A DNA stretch of 51,364 nt, taken from NCBI GenBank assembly GCA_021740625.1, contig JAIOZK010000027.1, positions 1-51,364 on the forward strand, written 5' to 3'. Source of the DNA: Bacteroidales bacterium. GTDB taxonomy: Bacteria; Bacteroidota; Bacteroidia; Bacteroidales; JAIOZK01. The notes beneath the pieces were generated by a model that did not search any database, had not been told where the DNA came from, and saw nothing but the letters and a program-made list of their open reading frames with translations. Positions 1 through 9,032 of the stretch are shown here, in pieces. Numbering within the stretch: position 1 is the first letter of the stretch; each line of letters starts with the position of its first letter. Position numbers and translations under genes: made by a program.

Positions 1-28
1 CCGACAAAATTTATTTCCGTATTTTTAT

Positions 29-71
29 CCATGTTGTGATAGTTTTTTGCTAAAACAATATTACAACATGG
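29..71. repeat. Inverted repeat downstream of the glycosyltransferase gene
   Basis: Two 12-base arms (29-40 and 60-71), CCATGTTGTGAT and ATTACAACATGG, pair with one G-T wobble around a 19-base loop. The site lies about 110 bases past the stop of the last gene of the polysaccharide operon (minus strand). It could be a weak terminator, but the tract after it on the minus strand is only A/T-rich, not a clean U run. I see no gene in 1-181. Confidence 0.35.
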
Positions 72-181
72 AGGGGAATCCTTAGCAGGTAGTACCCTCT
101 TTATTTTTTTATTGAATTAATTTAGTCGGACAGTAGTGATATTTTTTTTTAGTTTTCTATACATTTTTCAATTACAATACC

Positions 182-3154
182 TTAAACTCTTGGTGGCCAT
201 GCCAAACTATAGTCTCCATACAGTAATGTAAGATTTGGATTGTATGCTGGGTCATTTAAAAGTAATTCTCCCCATTGTTGCTGCATATAATTTACTTCTG
301 AAGAAAAGCGATTTTGCTTTTCGGGCGTATCTTCATATCCTCTTGAAGCGGACTCATGGTGATATAGTTCAGCAAAGGGGGTCCAAACATTACGATAACC
401 CATTTTATATATTCGTAAGCAGAAGTCAATGTCATTGAAAGCTATTTGAAGATTATCCTCATTTAACCCACCAACTTCATCATAAATTGACTTTTTGATA
501 ATCAGGCAAGCAGCTGTTACAGCAGAAAAATTCTGAATAAGATCTGCACGATTAAAATAGCCATGTTGGCCTCGTGGCAAATTTAAGTGCGAATGGCCTG
601 CAACACCACCAATACCTAGTACAACACCACCATGCTGAAGTAAATCGTTGGGATACCACAGTTTAGCACCCACAGCTCCAACCTCAGGCCGCAACGCGTG
701 GCTAACCATTTCAGATAACCACTCAGGCGAAATAACCTCGATATCGTTATTCAGAAGCCCAATAATCTCACCTTGTGCAAGCTTCACCGCTGCATTATTC
801 AAAACGGAAAAATTAAATTTACGATCATCTCTGATAACACGAATTTTCGGAATAGATTGAATATCTTTAAGATATTGAATTGTTTTTTGTTCATCAGAAC
901 CATTGTCAATAATTAATATTTCATAGTTCTGATAAGCCGTCTTTTTCAAAATACTTCCAACACATGTTTTAAGCAATGGTAATTTATTCTTCGTCAGAAT
1001 GATAAGGCTAACCAGCGGTGGTTTATCAGGCAAGGTATATCGAATTCGGTAACTTTTTAGATTCTGAAGTAACTCTGCATGAGCATCCATACCTTTTCTA
1101 TTGAAATGTTCGTTTAACGCTTTTTGACCTGCAACAAAAGCATATGGTTTTGTATCCCCGGATTTGGCAGTACTATCCTTATGTATCCTCCAGTGATAAA
1201 GAACTCTGGGGATATGAATTATTTGTTTTGAGTCAATATGCTCAATGCAACGTAAAACTAGGTCATAATCTTGTGAACCCTCAACTCCTTTTCTAAAACC
1301 ACCAATTTTTTTGAGAAGCTTAGTATTATAGACTCCTAGATGGCAAAACATATTTTGAGAATAAAACAAATCCAAATTCCAGTCACTTTTAAAGTAAGGT
1401 TCTGATCGGATACCCTTCTTATTTATTTTGTCTTCATCAGAGTACAATAGTTTTGCGCTTGGATTTCTATTAATAGCATCAGCCACCCAGAAAAGTGCAT
1501 GCTCAGCCAACTTATCATCGTGGTCAAAAAGGGCAACCCATTCACCGCTTGCTATCTCCAATGCACTGTTCGAGCAAGCAGATATATGTCCATTTTTTTC
1601 TCGAAACACAACCTTTATACGTTCATCTTTTTCAGCATATCGCTCAAGAATAGGACGAATCTTGCAATCGGTAGAGGCATCATCAGCGATACATAACTCC
1701 CAATGTGGATATACTTGATCACATACCGAATGAATTGCTTCGATCAACCACTCCGGGTTGGGATTATATACAGGCATTAACACTGAAATGAGTGGGGGTT
1801 TCGATAACTTATCTATTTTAGATTTAATTTGTATTCCATCCTGTGCAGAAAGAGTATCATACCTTTGAATCCACTCAGTGTAGTTATTACGATCAGCTGG
1901 TCCGCCGGCGATGCTATGAGCACTTAAATGCTGATTCTGAAAAACTTTACTATTTATGAAATGCAACAATCTTAAAAGACTTGTAATAAACGGGATTCTG
2001 GTTCTAAAAAATTTTGTTATCCTCCACGATATGGAAGATGTTATGTCAATCAGCTCCTGACTCTTTTGGTGTATTTCAATATCCTTCTGATTTAATTCTT
2101 GATTCTTCTGATTCAGTTCTTGATTCTTCTGATTCAGTTCTTGATTCTTCTGATTCAGTTCTTGATTCTTCTGATTCACGACAGCAGAAAGCCTTGAATT
2201 TTCTGATCTTAGATTTGATAAATAAAATGGATCGTTTTCTAATATTTTATTACTATATTGTCTGCATTGTCCGGGTTGATTGCCCAGTAAATGTATTAAA
2301 TCCTCATATACTATAATTTGTTGTTCAGTTAACTGTTTATTGATATTAGTTGAGAATTGGTTTTTCATCAGATCTAGCATGTAAACCCATTTGTTTTTAC
2401 GGTATATAGAATCTTTAGATTCCCACACACCGCCTTTATGCACCCTGTACCCCCCCATAACTTCAGGGATATATCTTATTCTGCCAAATTGTGCATTTAA
2501 CATATGTAGGGGATAGTCACCTATGGGACATTCTGCATACCAGTCAGGAAACTCACCAAATAGATTGTTCCTAAAAACACAGGAAGCAGTAAAAATGTAA
2601 TTTCCATAAGCCAAATCTTCAATGGTAGTAACTTCGTTTCCATCTGGTGGATTTGACAAATGACGCTCTTTATTTTTTTCTTCATAAATTACCTGCATAT
2701 TGTGATGACAAATTGCAAAATCTTCATTAGCTTCCATAAAATGCACTTGCTTTTGCAATTTGTAGGGATCAGTCCAGTAATCATCACCTTCACAGAAGGC
2801 AACATATTTGCCTTGGGCTTTTGATAAATTATATAACAAATTGAATCTACCAGTTGGCTGGCCATTGATCTCAATATTATTCACTCTTGAGTGAAGGAAT
2901 AATCTTATTTTCTCGGAATATTTTCCGGCGTATTCCATACAAATTTCACGTGTACCATCATTAGATTCATCCTCACCAAGTAAAATCTCTATAGGGAAAT
3001 TGGTTTTTTGCATTAATATTCCTTCAAGGTTTTCCTTTATGAAGTTAACGTGATTGTACGTTTGCACACAAACAGATACAACAGCACCCTTTTTAATCTT
3101 GTTTTTGTATTCTATAACCGGAACTTTCTGATACTTCTCAATTAATTCTTTCAT
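182..3154 (-). CDS. Triple-domain family 2 glycosyltransferase with coiled-coil linker
   Basis: Likely a cytoplasmic polymerising or sequentially acting glycosyltransferase for a surface polysaccharide. Three GT-A (GT2) modules are visible: residues about 25-250 (VSVCVQTYNH start, acidic EGDD at 122-125), about 450-680 (PLISVLMPVYNP, FDHDDK) and about 705-940 (PLVSLIILTKNK, LLNNDIE, late NDIDFCLR). Modules 1 and 2 are joined by a predicted coiled coil (about 315-372) made largely of NQKNQEL heptads encoded by a 21-bp DNA repeat. There is no signal peptide or membrane segment. It starts 7 bases after the sulfotransferase stop and closes the operon. Fusion of two GT2 domains is common in rhamnan and O-antigen enzymes; the extra N-terminal GT plus heptad spacer is less usual. 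Sugar specificity cannot be read from the sequence. Confidence 0.93.
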   Translation of the reverse strand: MKELIEKYQKVPVIEYKNKIKKGAVVSVCVQTYNHVNFIKENLEGILMQKTNFPIEILLGEDESNDGTREICMEYAGKYSEKIRLFLHSRVNNIEINGQPTGRFNLLYNLSKAQGKYVAFCEGDDYWTDPYKLQKQVHFMEANEDFAICHHNMQVIYEEKNKERHLSNPPDGNEVTTIEDLAYGNYIFTASCVFRNNLFGEFPDWYAECPIGDYPLHMLNAQFGRIRYIPEVMGGYRVHKGGVWESKDSIYRKNKWVYMLDLMKNQFSTNINKQLTEQQIIVYEDLIHLLGNQPGQCRQYSNKILENDPFYLSNLRSENSRLSAVVNQKNQELNQKNQELNQKNQELNQKNQELNQKDIEIHQKSQELIDITSSISWRITKFFRTRIPFITSLLRLLHFINSKVFQNQHLSAHSIAGGPADRNNYTEWIQRYDTLSAQDGIQIKSKIDKLSKPPLISVLMPVYNPNPEWLIEAIHSVCDQVYPHWELCIADDASTDCKIRPILERYAEKDERIKVVFREKNGHISACSNSALEIASGEWVALFDHDDKLAEHALFWVADAINRNPSAKLLYSDEDKINKKGIRSEPYFKSDWNLDLFYSQNMFCHLGVYNTKLLKKIGGFRKGVEGSQDYDLVLRCIEHIDSKQIIHIPRVLYHWRIHKDSTAKSGDTKPYAFVAGQKALNEHFNRKGMDAHAELLQNLKSYRIRYTLPDKPPLVSLIILTKNKLPLLKTCVGSILKKTAYQNYEILIIDNGSDEQKTIQYLKDIQSIPKIRVIRDDRKFNFSVLNNAAVKLAQGEIIGLLNNDIEVISPEWLSEMVSHALRPEVGAVGAKLWYPNDLLQHGGVVLGIGGVAGHSHLNLPRGQHGYFNRADLIQNFSAVTAACLIIKKSIYDEVGGLNEDNLQIAFNDIDFCLRIYKMGYRNVWTPFAELYHHESASRGYEDTPEKQNRFSSEVNYMQQQWGELLLNDPAYNPNLTLLYGDYSLAWPPRV
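2080..2184. repeat. In-frame 21-bp tandem repeat (heptad codons)
   Basis: Units of 21 bp begin at 2101, 2122, 2143 and 2164. The first three are identical, the fourth diverges in its last bases, and a degenerate unit precedes them. Each unit encodes one NQKNQEL heptad of the coiled-coil linker in the triple GT2 protein, so unit gain or loss keeps the frame and changes only linker length. Replication slippage is the obvious source. Confidence 0.9.
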
Positions 3155-3161
3155 TTACCAT

Positions 3162-4169
3162 CTACTTGTTTTGAAAGTAATCAAAAGCTTGTTTAAATTT
3201 CTCATTTTCTTCTTTGGCTAATTTAAGCTTATCAGCGCTGGTAAAATGATCTATCCCAGCATAAAATTCTGGCATTTCGTACCCGAAATATTCATATTTC
3301 CTTTTTATTTGATGGTAATATTTCTTAGGATTATTGCAAAAATCTTTATATTGTATTTTAATTTTGTTCTTATTTGGAATGCTTACAAAGGCATCATTAA
3401 TACTTTTGTTCGTATAATAAACCTGACCCGCAATTTGATGATAAACATCCATTCCCTTCAATTCAAAATATTCTTTAGGCATAAAACCTAACCATTCATT
3501 TTTATCATTGTTATATTTTTCACGAGCAAATAAAATAGACTGCATATTGTAAATGGGATCCCTTTTTATAAAAGCGAAAATTGAGTTTGAAAGATACTTA
3601 AAAGCCAAGTCAAGATTGAATTGCAACATAAAAAACTTAACTATAAAAGGTTTTCCAAATGCTACTTCAATTGATGATAGCCCTTCTTTTATACCCTTAA
3701 AATCAACATCCTTAATTTCATCATCATTTAAATATCTGGGGACAAAGTTATTCATATAGTTTCTAAAGAAATGTTGAAATTCATTTGTTGATAAAGCTCC
3801 CATCGATTTACCCAAATTCGAAGAAAATGAAATACTCGAATTTATATCGTTAAACTCATTACTAAAATCAAATTTTTTATCAAAAAGGATTTTTTGAATC
3901 TGTGCGCCAATATACGGAGCATAAGCAAAGCGATTCAAAACATTAGTTGGATATGAAAATAAATTTAAAGAAGCTAACCATTGTAAGAGTATTGTAGTTC
4001 CACTTCTCGGACATCCGACGATAAAAAGAAATGGGTATTTGTTGCGTTGATATTTTTTTTGTAACTGCTTTTGAACAGGAAATAGGAGATTGAATAAATC
4101 TTTAATTACAATATCAAGCATTTCATTTGTTTTGAATTCTGAAGTCCTGTTTTGAAAATTACTACCCAT
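3162..4169 (-). CDS. Sulfotransferase family protein
   Basis: Predicted PAPS-dependent sulfotransferase, probably decorating the polysaccharide made by this operon. The 5'-phosphosulfate-binding loop is VGCPRSGTTI at residues 51-60, and a second conserved segment around FIKRDPIYNMQS (about 200-212) fits the 3'-phosphate site. Length (335 residues) suits the family. There is no signal peptide, in keeping with a cytoplasmic enzyme. It lies between a decayed aminotransferase gene (stop-to-start gap of a few bases) and the triple glycosyltransferase. Lipid or protein acceptors cannot be excluded; carbohydrate is inferred from the neighbours only. Confidence 0.85.
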   Translation of the reverse strand: MGSNFQNRTSEFKTNEMLDIVIKDLFNLLFPVQKQLQKKYQRNKYPFLFIVGCPRSGTTILLQWLASLNLFSYPTNVLNRFAYAPYIGAQIQKILFDKKFDFSNEFNDINSSISFSSNLGKSMGALSTNEFQHFFRNYMNNFVPRYLNDDEIKDVDFKGIKEGLSSIEVAFGKPFIVKFFMLQFNLDLAFKYLSNSIFAFIKRDPIYNMQSILFAREKYNNDKNEWLGFMPKEYFELKGMDVYHQIAGQVYYTNKSINDAFVSIPNKNKIKIQYKDFCNNPKKYYHQIKRKYEYFGYEMPEFYAGIDHFTSADKLKLAKEENEKFKQAFDYFQNK

Positions 4170-4173
4170 AACT

Positions 4174-4986
4174 TTATTTTATAAATGAAATGGTTTCTTT
4201 AAATTCATACATAGAGTATCGCAAATCAACCGGTATTGTTATCAAATTTTCCTGCAAATAAACTTCCCTATTATCCGTCCCGTGTATGCATTCTTTTACT
4301 TTTGGCCAATAAACTGCTGTAAATATCTTATTATCAATTAGTTTTTTTGTATCTCTTACTTTCCTTCTTTTACACATGGATAAACCGTCTTGTACTACGT
4401 ATTCATTTCCATTAATCATACAAGTTATTTTATTTTTGTTACGCAAAAAAATATGTAGCACGCAAAAGTTTGTTTTCTTATATTCTTGATGTTTCCAAAG
4501 AGTATATTATGCATTAACTCTTAGTTAACCTGGACATTTTTCAATGTCTCATTATCCAGCTTTTGGTCATTGGTTTTAAATTGAGCATAGACGGATTCAG
4601 CCTCTTTGGCAATTCGGGTTAATAGATGAAGCATCCTATCCTTTGAATTATCAGTAATTAGGTTTGAATATTTCTCTGATAATCGTTTAACCTGATTATT
4701 CATAATCCCAAAATAATTCACATAGAGTAAAGCTTCCGTATATTTTAAAGCTACATTTTTCGGATAAAAACCCTTATCCAAAAAATAAAACTCATAATCA
4801 ATATTTTGGCGCTTGATGGTCTGCAAAGTAACATCACAGGTATAATGAGGTATAAATTTTTTTATAGCATTTTTGTATTAGGATATATTCAAGTGCATTT
4901 CTACCGGAATTTAAAGCAATTAAATCATCATGGTAAATGGTACCAAAATCATTTAGCTCCAGCTCAAAATAACCTCACTATAGCAT
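4174..4986 (-). pseudogene. Decayed DegT-like PLP aminotransferase gene
   Basis: Fragments of one protein in shifted frames can be joined. The ATG at 4986 overlaps the WbqC stop and is followed at once by TAG (4978-4980) and TGA (4975-4977). The frame then reads GYFELELNDFGTIYHDD and LNSGRNALEYIL. A homopolymer of seven A on the minus strand (4857-4863) shifts the frame; with six A it would read KKFIPHYTCDV straight into QTIKRQNIDYEFYFLDKGF. Further on, ALLYVNYFGI is kept, but near 4644 the text jumps from NLITDNS to KDRMLHLLTRI, losing the block where this family carries its PLP lysine. A TAA at 4521-4523 interrupts continuing similarity, and the tail NKIFTAVYWPKV ... ITIPVDLRYSMYEF is in another frame (4174-4461). 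The family call rests on my recall of DegT-like proteins encoded beside WbqC. Confidence 0.75.
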
Positions 4987-5693
4987 TATTCCAACTCATA
5001 ATCATCCAGCATTTCCCTTATTTCTTCTGGCGAATTAAACATCATAACGTCAATAATTGACAAACCAGACTCAAAAGTTTTCCTTCTTTGATCGTATTCC
5101 CTTAAATTCGTTTTTAAAAATTTCAACTTTATGTTCTCTTTTTCAAATTTGGTCTTATGGAAGAAACTTTCCCCGCCCGGCGGATTGATATATTCATTTG
5201 CACCTAAACTTTTCGAAATATTTAGAGCCCATTCATCGGATTCATTAGGTCGTTCAATATCTAATTCCATTTCTGAAAAAATATCATATCTAAATACAAT
5301 TTTCAAATAATCCATAATGTTTTCGAGTGCATAAACATCTAAACTTGTAATAGAATTCGTTTCCAATTCTAAAATTTGCTTAACCAGATTCATTGTTTCT
5401 ACGTAAAAAGGGGCCTTCTTTTTATAATGTTCTAGCTGGGCAATAATTTTTTTTCTCCAATCACTTTTGTGCTTTATTATTATGTCTTTAATTGCTGTGT
5501 TTCGACAATGTTTTTCTAAAGGCACTTTTATATATTGCCAACCTTCATTGGGTTTTAGTATTCTGTTTCTTTCTATCCAACCATGGCGAATAAACTGTGA
5601 AGTATCAAAAACCACAAAGTAATCACTATGCTTAATTAATGCATAATAGCCCAGGTAAGGGAAAAAATAGGGCTGCATTATGGCAAGTCTCAT
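4986..5693 (-). CDS. WbqC-like family protein
   Basis: This 235-residue protein begins MRLAIMQPYFFPYLGYYALI, the characteristic N-terminus of the WbqC family, and keeps the WIERNRI and WQYIKVPL segments typical of it. Family members sit in O-antigen and capsule clusters, often beside DegT aminotransferases, and are thought to help make or modify amino sugars; the exact reaction is not settled. It starts 3 bases after the DegT aminotransferase stop, and its own TAA overlaps the ATG of the decayed aminotransferase gene (TAATG), so translation was once coupled to that gene. No signal peptide or membrane segment is visible. Confidence 0.88.
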   Translation of the reverse strand: MRLAIMQPYFFPYLGYYALIKHSDYFVVFDTSQFIRHGWIERNRILKPNEGWQYIKVPLEKHCRNTAIKDIIIKHKSDWRKKIIAQLEHYKKKAPFYVETMNLVKQILELETNSITSLDVYALENIMDYLKIVFRYDIFSEMELDIERPNESDEWALNISKSLGANEYINPPGGESFFHKTKFEKENIKLKFLKTNLREYDQRRKTFESGLSIIDVMMFNSPEEIREMLDDYELE

Positions 5694-5696
5694 ATT

Positions 5697-6806
5697 TTAC
5701 GCTTTAATCAATTCAATTATTCGATTAATGTCACTTTTGTTTAAATCCGGGTAAATTGGCAAGCAAATCACCTCTTTCGCAAGCTTTCTGGCATTGGGTA
5801 ATTTGTCACTTTTAGCTGATTCCAATCCACGGTAAGAAGGAAAATCGCTTATTAAGGGATAAAAATATCGCCTGCCGTATATACCTTTTTCTTTCAAATA
5901 GAAATAAAGTTCATCCCTGGATTTTCCATATGCTTTTTCATCTATAAATATTGGAAAATAACTATTGTTATAATTTCCTAATTCAGTGGGATGTTCCAAT
6001 AAATTAATTCCGTATATTTCATTCAACTCATCGCAGTATTGTTTTGCTATCTGCTGCCTTTTTTCAATATTTTTCTTATGGTTTTTCAGTTGCAATAAAC
6101 CTAATGCGGCCTGCATTTCATTCATCTTCGAGTTAATACCAGGAGCCATCACCGTAACTTCATCTGCAAAACCAAAGTTTTTCAAATAATCAATCCGTTG
6201 CTTCGTTTTATCATCTTGGCAAACAATAGCGCCACCTTCCATGGTATTATAGGGTTTTGTTGCATGAAAACTCAGTGTTGATAAATCGCCCCAGTTTAAA
6301 ATAGAATGGCCTTTGAATTTGTTACCAAAGGTATGTGCAGCGTCGTAAATCACTTTCAATCCGTAAGTATCAGCGATTTCCTGGATACGTTGCACATCGC
6401 AGGGGTTACCATATACATGAACCGGAAGAATAGCTGTTGTCATCGGTGTAATGGCTTCCTCAATTTTGTTTGGGTCCAGATTTCCATAGATAGGATCTAC
6501 ATCCACAAACACCGGCTTAATATTATTCCACCACAATGCATTCGTAGTAGCCACAAAGCTATAAGGCGTAGTAATCACCTCTCCTGTTATCCGCAATACC
6601 TGCAAAGCGGTGAATAAAGCAAGCGTGCCATTTGTAAATAATGATACATAAGGTACATCTAAAAACTCTGCCAACTCACCTTCTAATTGTCTATGGAACT
6701 GACCATTATTGGTAAGTATTTTGCTTTCCCATATTTGTTCGAGATAGGGAATAAATTCATCTAAGGGAGGAAGTGCAGGCTGGGTTACAAAGATATTTTT
6801 ACTCAT
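5697..6806 (-). CDS. DegT/DnrJ/EryC1/StrS family aminotransferase
   Basis: PLP-dependent sugar aminotransferase that would convert a nucleotide-linked keto sugar into an amino sugar for the polysaccharide. In this 369-residue protein the Schiff-base lysine is K184 in FHATKPYNTMEGG, the pyridine-nitrogen aspartate is D155 in YDAAHTFG, and the N-terminal NNGQFHRQLE and FTNGTLALF segments are intact. Length and motif spacing are normal for the family. It lies between the Wzt ATPase gene (46-base gap) and the WbqC gene (3-base gap), so it is translated with the cluster. It is the only intact copy; the second DegT-like gene next door is broken. Whether it acts on dTDP-4-keto-6-deoxyglucose or another sugar is not visible. 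Confidence 0.92.
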   Translation of the reverse strand: MSKNIFVTQPALPPLDEFIPYLEQIWESKILTNNGQFHRQLEGELAEFLDVPYVSLFTNGTLALFTALQVLRITGEVITTPYSFVATTNALWWNNIKPVFVDVDPIYGNLDPNKIEEAITPMTTAILPVHVYGNPCDVQRIQEIADTYGLKVIYDAAHTFGNKFKGHSILNWGDLSTLSFHATKPYNTMEGGAIVCQDDKTKQRIDYLKNFGFADEVTVMAPGINSKMNEMQAALGLLQLKNHKKNIEKRQQIAKQYCDELNEIYGINLLEHPTELGNYNNSYFPIFIDEKAYGKSRDELYFYLKEKGIYGRRYFYPLISDFPSYRGLESAKSDKLPNARKLAKEVICLPIYPDLNKSDINRIIELIKA

Positions 6807-6852
6807 ACATATTTCTTTAATACATGGTTCCTAAATGCCATCATTCTGTCCG

Positions 6853-8181
6853 CTAATCCTCTGCTTTTCTTATGTGAACTTCATTTTCTAAATATACTAA
6901 ACCGTATGTTGGCACGGGATAACGCCTTTCCATTTTAAACTGGCAAGAAACAGGTATGAAATCACAAAAATCCACTTTTCCGATTTCAGCATTTATTGGA
7001 ATTGATGCTACGCAAGCTATAGAATAATCTCCCTGTAACATTTTTAGACTAAACTTCCAGTCAAGCACATAAATTTCACCTGTCTTCAGGTCATTTAATC
7101 TTGCATTTTCAATGGACGAACTTCCATATATTACATCAATGCCATTTTTGTTTCTTATGTGATAGCCATAACCAAGTATATGAATATCTGTTAATGATTT
7201 AAGGACCATTCTCAAAATTACTGTTTGTCCATACTTTACAGAATTTATTTCGTTCTCAAGTTCATCGAGCAATACTACATTAATAAATTTTGCTTTTCCA
7301 TTCATAATTCTTTGAAAGGAAGAGGTTTTCATAAAGGATTCTGAAGGTGTTAAAAAACCATCGAAAGGTTTTTCTTTTGGTTTACTGGTTTCAGTATCGG
7401 TATTTGTATCATCAATGCCATTTTCTAATGTTTCTTGTTCTGAGGAAACCTTTTGTTCAAAATATTTTTGTGCAACATCTGCAGAACTACCTTCCATAAG
7501 AATTTGACCTTTATGCAATAAAATGGCTTTTGTGCAAATAGACTTAACAGCATCCATATCGTGGCTTACAAACAAAAGCGTTGTGCCCTCATTTTCGATC
7601 ATCTTCTTCATCCGGGTCATGCACTTTGCCTGAAAAAACATATCACCAACGCTTAGAGCTTCATCAATGATAAGGATATCAGGATCGAGCTGAGTAACAA
7701 CACTAAAAGCCAGCCGCAAATACATTCCGCTTGAATAATTTTTTACCGGCTGGTCAACAAATTCCCCAATATCAGCAAAACTCAAAATATCATCAACTTT
7801 GGCATCCATTTCTTCTTTTGTAAACCCCAGAATGGTACCATTGAAGTATACATTTTCGATTCCGGAAAGTTCTGGGTTGAAACCAGTACCTAGCTCAAGC
7901 AGAGAAGATACTTTTCCATTAACAGTGCAATTTCCACTAGTTGGTGTAAGAACATTGGATAAAATTTTAAGCAAAGTTGATTTCCCGCTTCCATTCCGGC
8001 CAATAATAGCTAACGTATCGCCTTTATTAATTTCGAAGTTTACATCTCTCAGTGCATAGAAGTCTTTATGATATTTTTTCCTGAAAGGATGCAAAGATTC
8101 CTTGAGCCTATCCTTTGGAGTATTAAATAAGCGGTATATTTTTGTCAGGCCATTTACTTTAACTGCTATGTTATTCTCCAT
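6853..8181 (-). CDS. wzt: Polysaccharide ABC exporter ATPase with carbohydrate-binding tail (Wzt-like)
   Basis: ATP-binding subunit that with the Wzm-type permease exports a finished undecaprenyl-linked polysaccharide. Walker A is GRNGSGKST (61-69), the ABC signature KNYSSGM is at 147-153, and Walker B DILIIDEALSVGD is at 168-180, with the H-loop in FVSHDMD. After residue about 285 comes a C-terminal domain of about 155 residues resembling the beta-sandwich of O9a-type Wzt, which recognises the modified chain end. A low-complexity acidic/Thr linker (about 250-275) joins the two. The gene follows the permease by 38 bases. A chain-length or terminal-modification signal is therefore expected, perhaps provided by other enzymes of this operon. 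Confidence 0.93.
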   Translation of the reverse strand: MENNIAVKVNGLTKIYRLFNTPKDRLKESLHPFRKKYHKDFYALRDVNFEINKGDTLAIIGRNGSGKSTLLKILSNVLTPTSGNCTVNGKVSSLLELGTGFNPELSGIENVYFNGTILGFTKEEMDAKVDDILSFADIGEFVDQPVKNYSSGMYLRLAFSVVTQLDPDILIIDEALSVGDMFFQAKCMTRMKKMIENEGTTLLFVSHDMDAVKSICTKAILLHKGQILMEGSSADVAQKYFEQKVSSEQETLENGIDDTNTDTETSKPKEKPFDGFLTPSESFMKTSSFQRIMNGKAKFINVVLLDELENEINSVKYGQTVILRMVLKSLTDIHILGYGYHIRNKNGIDVIYGSSSIENARLNDLKTGEIYVLDWKFSLKMLQGDYSIACVASIPINAEIGKVDFCDFIPVSCQFKMERRYPVPTYGLVYLENEVHIRKAED

Positions 8182-8219
8182 TTGTTCAAAAGCTTTGAAT
8201 CAAGATCATTTATCATTTC

Positions 8220-9032
8220 TTACAAGACATCTGAAAAATGTGGTGTAAGTTTAATAAAAACAACTGATCCCAAAATAAAAATAAAGGAGGTTATTCCCCA
8301 AAAGTAAATCGTACTGATCGTGTCATGAAGTAACCAGGCATCCATCAAAATAGCTTTACGGTAACCTTCGATTATATAAAAGAATGGATTTATTAACGCG
8401 ATATATTTCAAATTACCAGTCAGCATAGAATATGGCCAAATAATTGGAGTAGCCCAAAACAAAATATTGATCGCAACGTTAACTATCTGACCGACATCCC
8501 TTACGAATACATTGATGGCAGATATCAGCCAGCCCAATCCTGCCAATAATACAAAACTGGCAAAAACAAAGTATATCAACTGCAGCCAGTAAATATCAGG
8601 ATAAAACCCATAGGCCATTGCAAAAATTGCAAGGAAAATAATAAAGAACAGATGAATAATTAAAGCGGTAAAGATCTTAATAAAGGGAATAATGGCCACT
8701 CTAAAGGCAGTCTTTTTTATTAAATAGGAATACTCTATTAAAGAGCCGGATGTTGTTACCAAAGCCTCACTAATAAAAAGCCAGGGAATCATTCCACAAA
8801 TAAACCATACTGAATAAGGCAATCCGGTTTCTGTTTTCCCAACCCTCAAGCCGTATGTCATGGCAAACCAAATAACAACAACAGACATTAAAGGCTGGAT
8901 AAAAGCCCAGGGGAGGCCCAAATAAGAGGCCATATATTTGTTTTGAAAATCCCGCTTTACAAGCTGGCTGATAATATACCTTTGCTTATATAGCTCGAAA
9001 ACAAAAGCAAAAAAATTGCGTATATGCTTCAT
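8220..9032 (-). CDS. wzm: Polysaccharide ABC exporter permease (Wzm-like, ABC-2 type)
   Basis: Inner-membrane permease of 270 residues with about six hydrophobic segments, including PWAFIQPLMSVVVIWFAM, WLFISEALVTTSGSLIEYS and FIIFLAIFAMAYGFYP. The LVKRDFQNKYMASYLGLPWA segment near the N-terminus is typical of ABC-2 exporters of O-antigen and teichoic acid. It is the first gene of the minus-strand polysaccharide operon and pairs with the downstream Wzt-type ATPase. The ATG at 9032 is the only start that keeps the full N-terminus. More than 800 bases without a gene lie upstream, holding the probable control region. Confidence 0.92.
   Translation of the reverse strand: MKHIRNFFAFVFELYKQRYIISQLVKRDFQNKYMASYLGLPWAFIQPLMSVVVIWFAMTYGLRVGKTETGLPYSVWFICGMIPWLFISEALVTTSGSLIEYSYLIKKTAFRVAIIPFIKIFTALIIHLFFIIFLAIFAMAYGFYPDIYWLQLIYFVFASFVLLAGLGWLISAINVFVRDVGQIVNVAINILFWATPIIWPYSMLTGNLKYIALINPFFYIIEGYRKAILMDAWLLHDTISTIYFWGITSFIFILGSVVFIKLTPHFSDVL

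Noticed and set aside
2014-2316. Plus-strand 100-codon frame with repeated DSSDSVL units
   Set aside because: It is the antisense reading of the 21-bp repeats in the glycosyltransferase gene.
4857-4863. Programmed frameshift at the seven-base homopolymer in the DegT-like gene
   Set aside because: Four other independent lesions, including stops just after the ATG and loss of the active-site block, make decay the simpler explanation.
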